This document shows, piece by piece, positions 4,603-5,141 of a stretch of 5,141 bases of DNA. The stretch's first letter is position 1, and every line of letters begins with the position of its first letter. Made by a program: the position numbers and the translations under genes. The notes under the pieces are model-generated. The model saw only the letters and a program-made list of their open reading frames with translations. It was not told the origin of the DNA and did no database searches. Source of the stretch: Candidatus Woesearchaeota archaeon (GTDB lineage Archaea > Nanobdellota > Nanobdellia > Woesearchaeales > GW2011-AR4); assembly GCA_030631975.1 (NCBI GenBank), contig DAOVKD010000061.1, forward strand, positions 1-5,141. Direction: 5' to 3'.

Positions 4603-5141
4603 ATGCCAACTAAAAAAATTTCTAATGAAACAGGAAATTCTGCATTAGATTTAGCACTTGATACAATAGAGATGGGAAAGCAGGCTCTGGTTTTTGTGAA
4701 TACAAAAAGGAGCGCTGAAAAAACTGCAGAGGATATTGCAAAGAAAGTTAAGAGCGAGAATAAAAAGCTAGTTGAGTTAAGCGATAAGGTGTTGAAGGCA
4801 TTATCAAGGCCTACAAAGCAATGTGAAAGGCTGAGTAATTGTTTGAAGAAGGGCATAGCATTCCATCATGCTGGTTTGGTTGCTAAGCAAAGAGAAATAA
4901 TAGAGGATAATTTTAGGAACGGATTGATAAAGGTAATTTGTTGTACTCCTTCGCTTGCGCTTGGAGTAGACCTGCCGGCTTTCAGGGCAATTCTTAAGGA
5001 TTTAAGGAGATATGGGAGCAGAGGAATGGCGTATATTCCTGTTTTGGAGTATTTACAGATGTCTGGCAGGGCTGGGAGGCCTAAATTTGACAAATTCGGG
5101 GAAGCAATTATTGCTGCAGTCAGCGAGAATGAAAAAAAGAA
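4603..5141 (+). CDS. Hel308/Ski2-like helicase lacking RecA1, partial at the right edge
   Basis: The frame starts at ATG 4603, directly after an in-frame TAA, and runs out of the window (179 codons seen). It matches RecA domain 2 of superfamily 2 Ski2/Hel308-type DNA/RNA helicases. Motif IV-like ALVFVNTKRSAEKTAE is at 28-43, KKGIAFHHAGL at 82-92, motif V TPSLALGVDLPA at 115-126 and motif VI QMSGRAGRP at 152-160. In full-length family members a complete RecA1 domain with Walker A, DExH and motif III precedes this. Here nothing precedes except ten non-homologous residues. Without those motifs the product could not hydrolyse ATP alone. Either it is a broken gene, it pairs with a separately encoded RecA1, or the missing domain is rearranged beyond the window. 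The leaderless promoter suggests it may still be expressed. Confidence 0.85.
   Translation, partial: MPTKKISNETGNSALDLALDTIEMGKQALVFVNTKRSAEKTAEDIAKKVKSENKKLVELSDKVLKALSRPTKQCERLSNCLKKGIAFHHAGLVAKQREIIEDNFRNGLIKVICCTPSLALGVDLPAFRAILKDLRRYGSRGMAYIPVLEYLQMSGRAGRPKFDKFGEAIIAAVSENEKK

Overview
The window reads as archaeal chromosome. Four promoters have the archaeal form (an A-rich BRE-like element followed by a TATA box), ribosome binding sites are strong purine-rich Shine-Dalgarno sequences, one tRNA gene carries two introns, and one gene is a Hel308/Ski2-like helicase. Low GC, DPDxD/NVNR-type surface repeats and a very basic two-repeat mini-protein suggest a DPANN lineage (Woesearchaeota/Pacearchaeota-like). 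That placement rests on remembered resemblance, not on a search.

Layout: (i) 1-478 holds at most the 5' end of a leftward gene leaving the window, a doubtful micro-ORF with a CxxC motif, a 16-nt-period direct repeat, and the promoter, 5' UTR hairpin and strong SD of the first clear gene. (ii) 479-724 encodes an 81-residue, highly basic protein made of two near-identical halves and ends in an oligo-T terminator. (iii) 776-970 is non-coding, with a long imperfect inverted repeat, flanking 9-bp direct repeats and an isolated G-rich tract; it resembles a small MITE-like element. (iv) 1007-1221 is a tRNA pair: intronless tRNA-Asn(GTT) and tRNA-Ile(GAT), which only folds if a 16-nt intron (37/38) and a 28-nt intron (45/46) are both removed.

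(v) 1343-4365 is a two-gene surface-protein operon. Gene A is a predicted lipoprotein with a Glu-rich stalk and three Ig/PKD-like domains. Gene B is a secreted protein with about seven such domains. Their first two domains are a tandem duplication kept in exact register at an 881-bp offset, including 92 bp of perfect identity. (vi) 4362-5141 holds two divergent, 5'-truncated genes facing each other across about 60 bp: a leftward remnant of an Lrp/AsnC-family RAM domain, and a rightward helicase that starts directly at RecA domain 2, with a TATA box placed for a leaderless transcript. One deletion could explain both missing N-termini.

The two surface proteins probably act together at the cell envelope; the Glu-rich lipoprotein could be the membrane-proximal partner. 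The strongest unusual items are the doubly interrupted tRNA-Ile, the recently homogenised surface-gene duplication, and the back-to-back truncated regulator/helicase junction.
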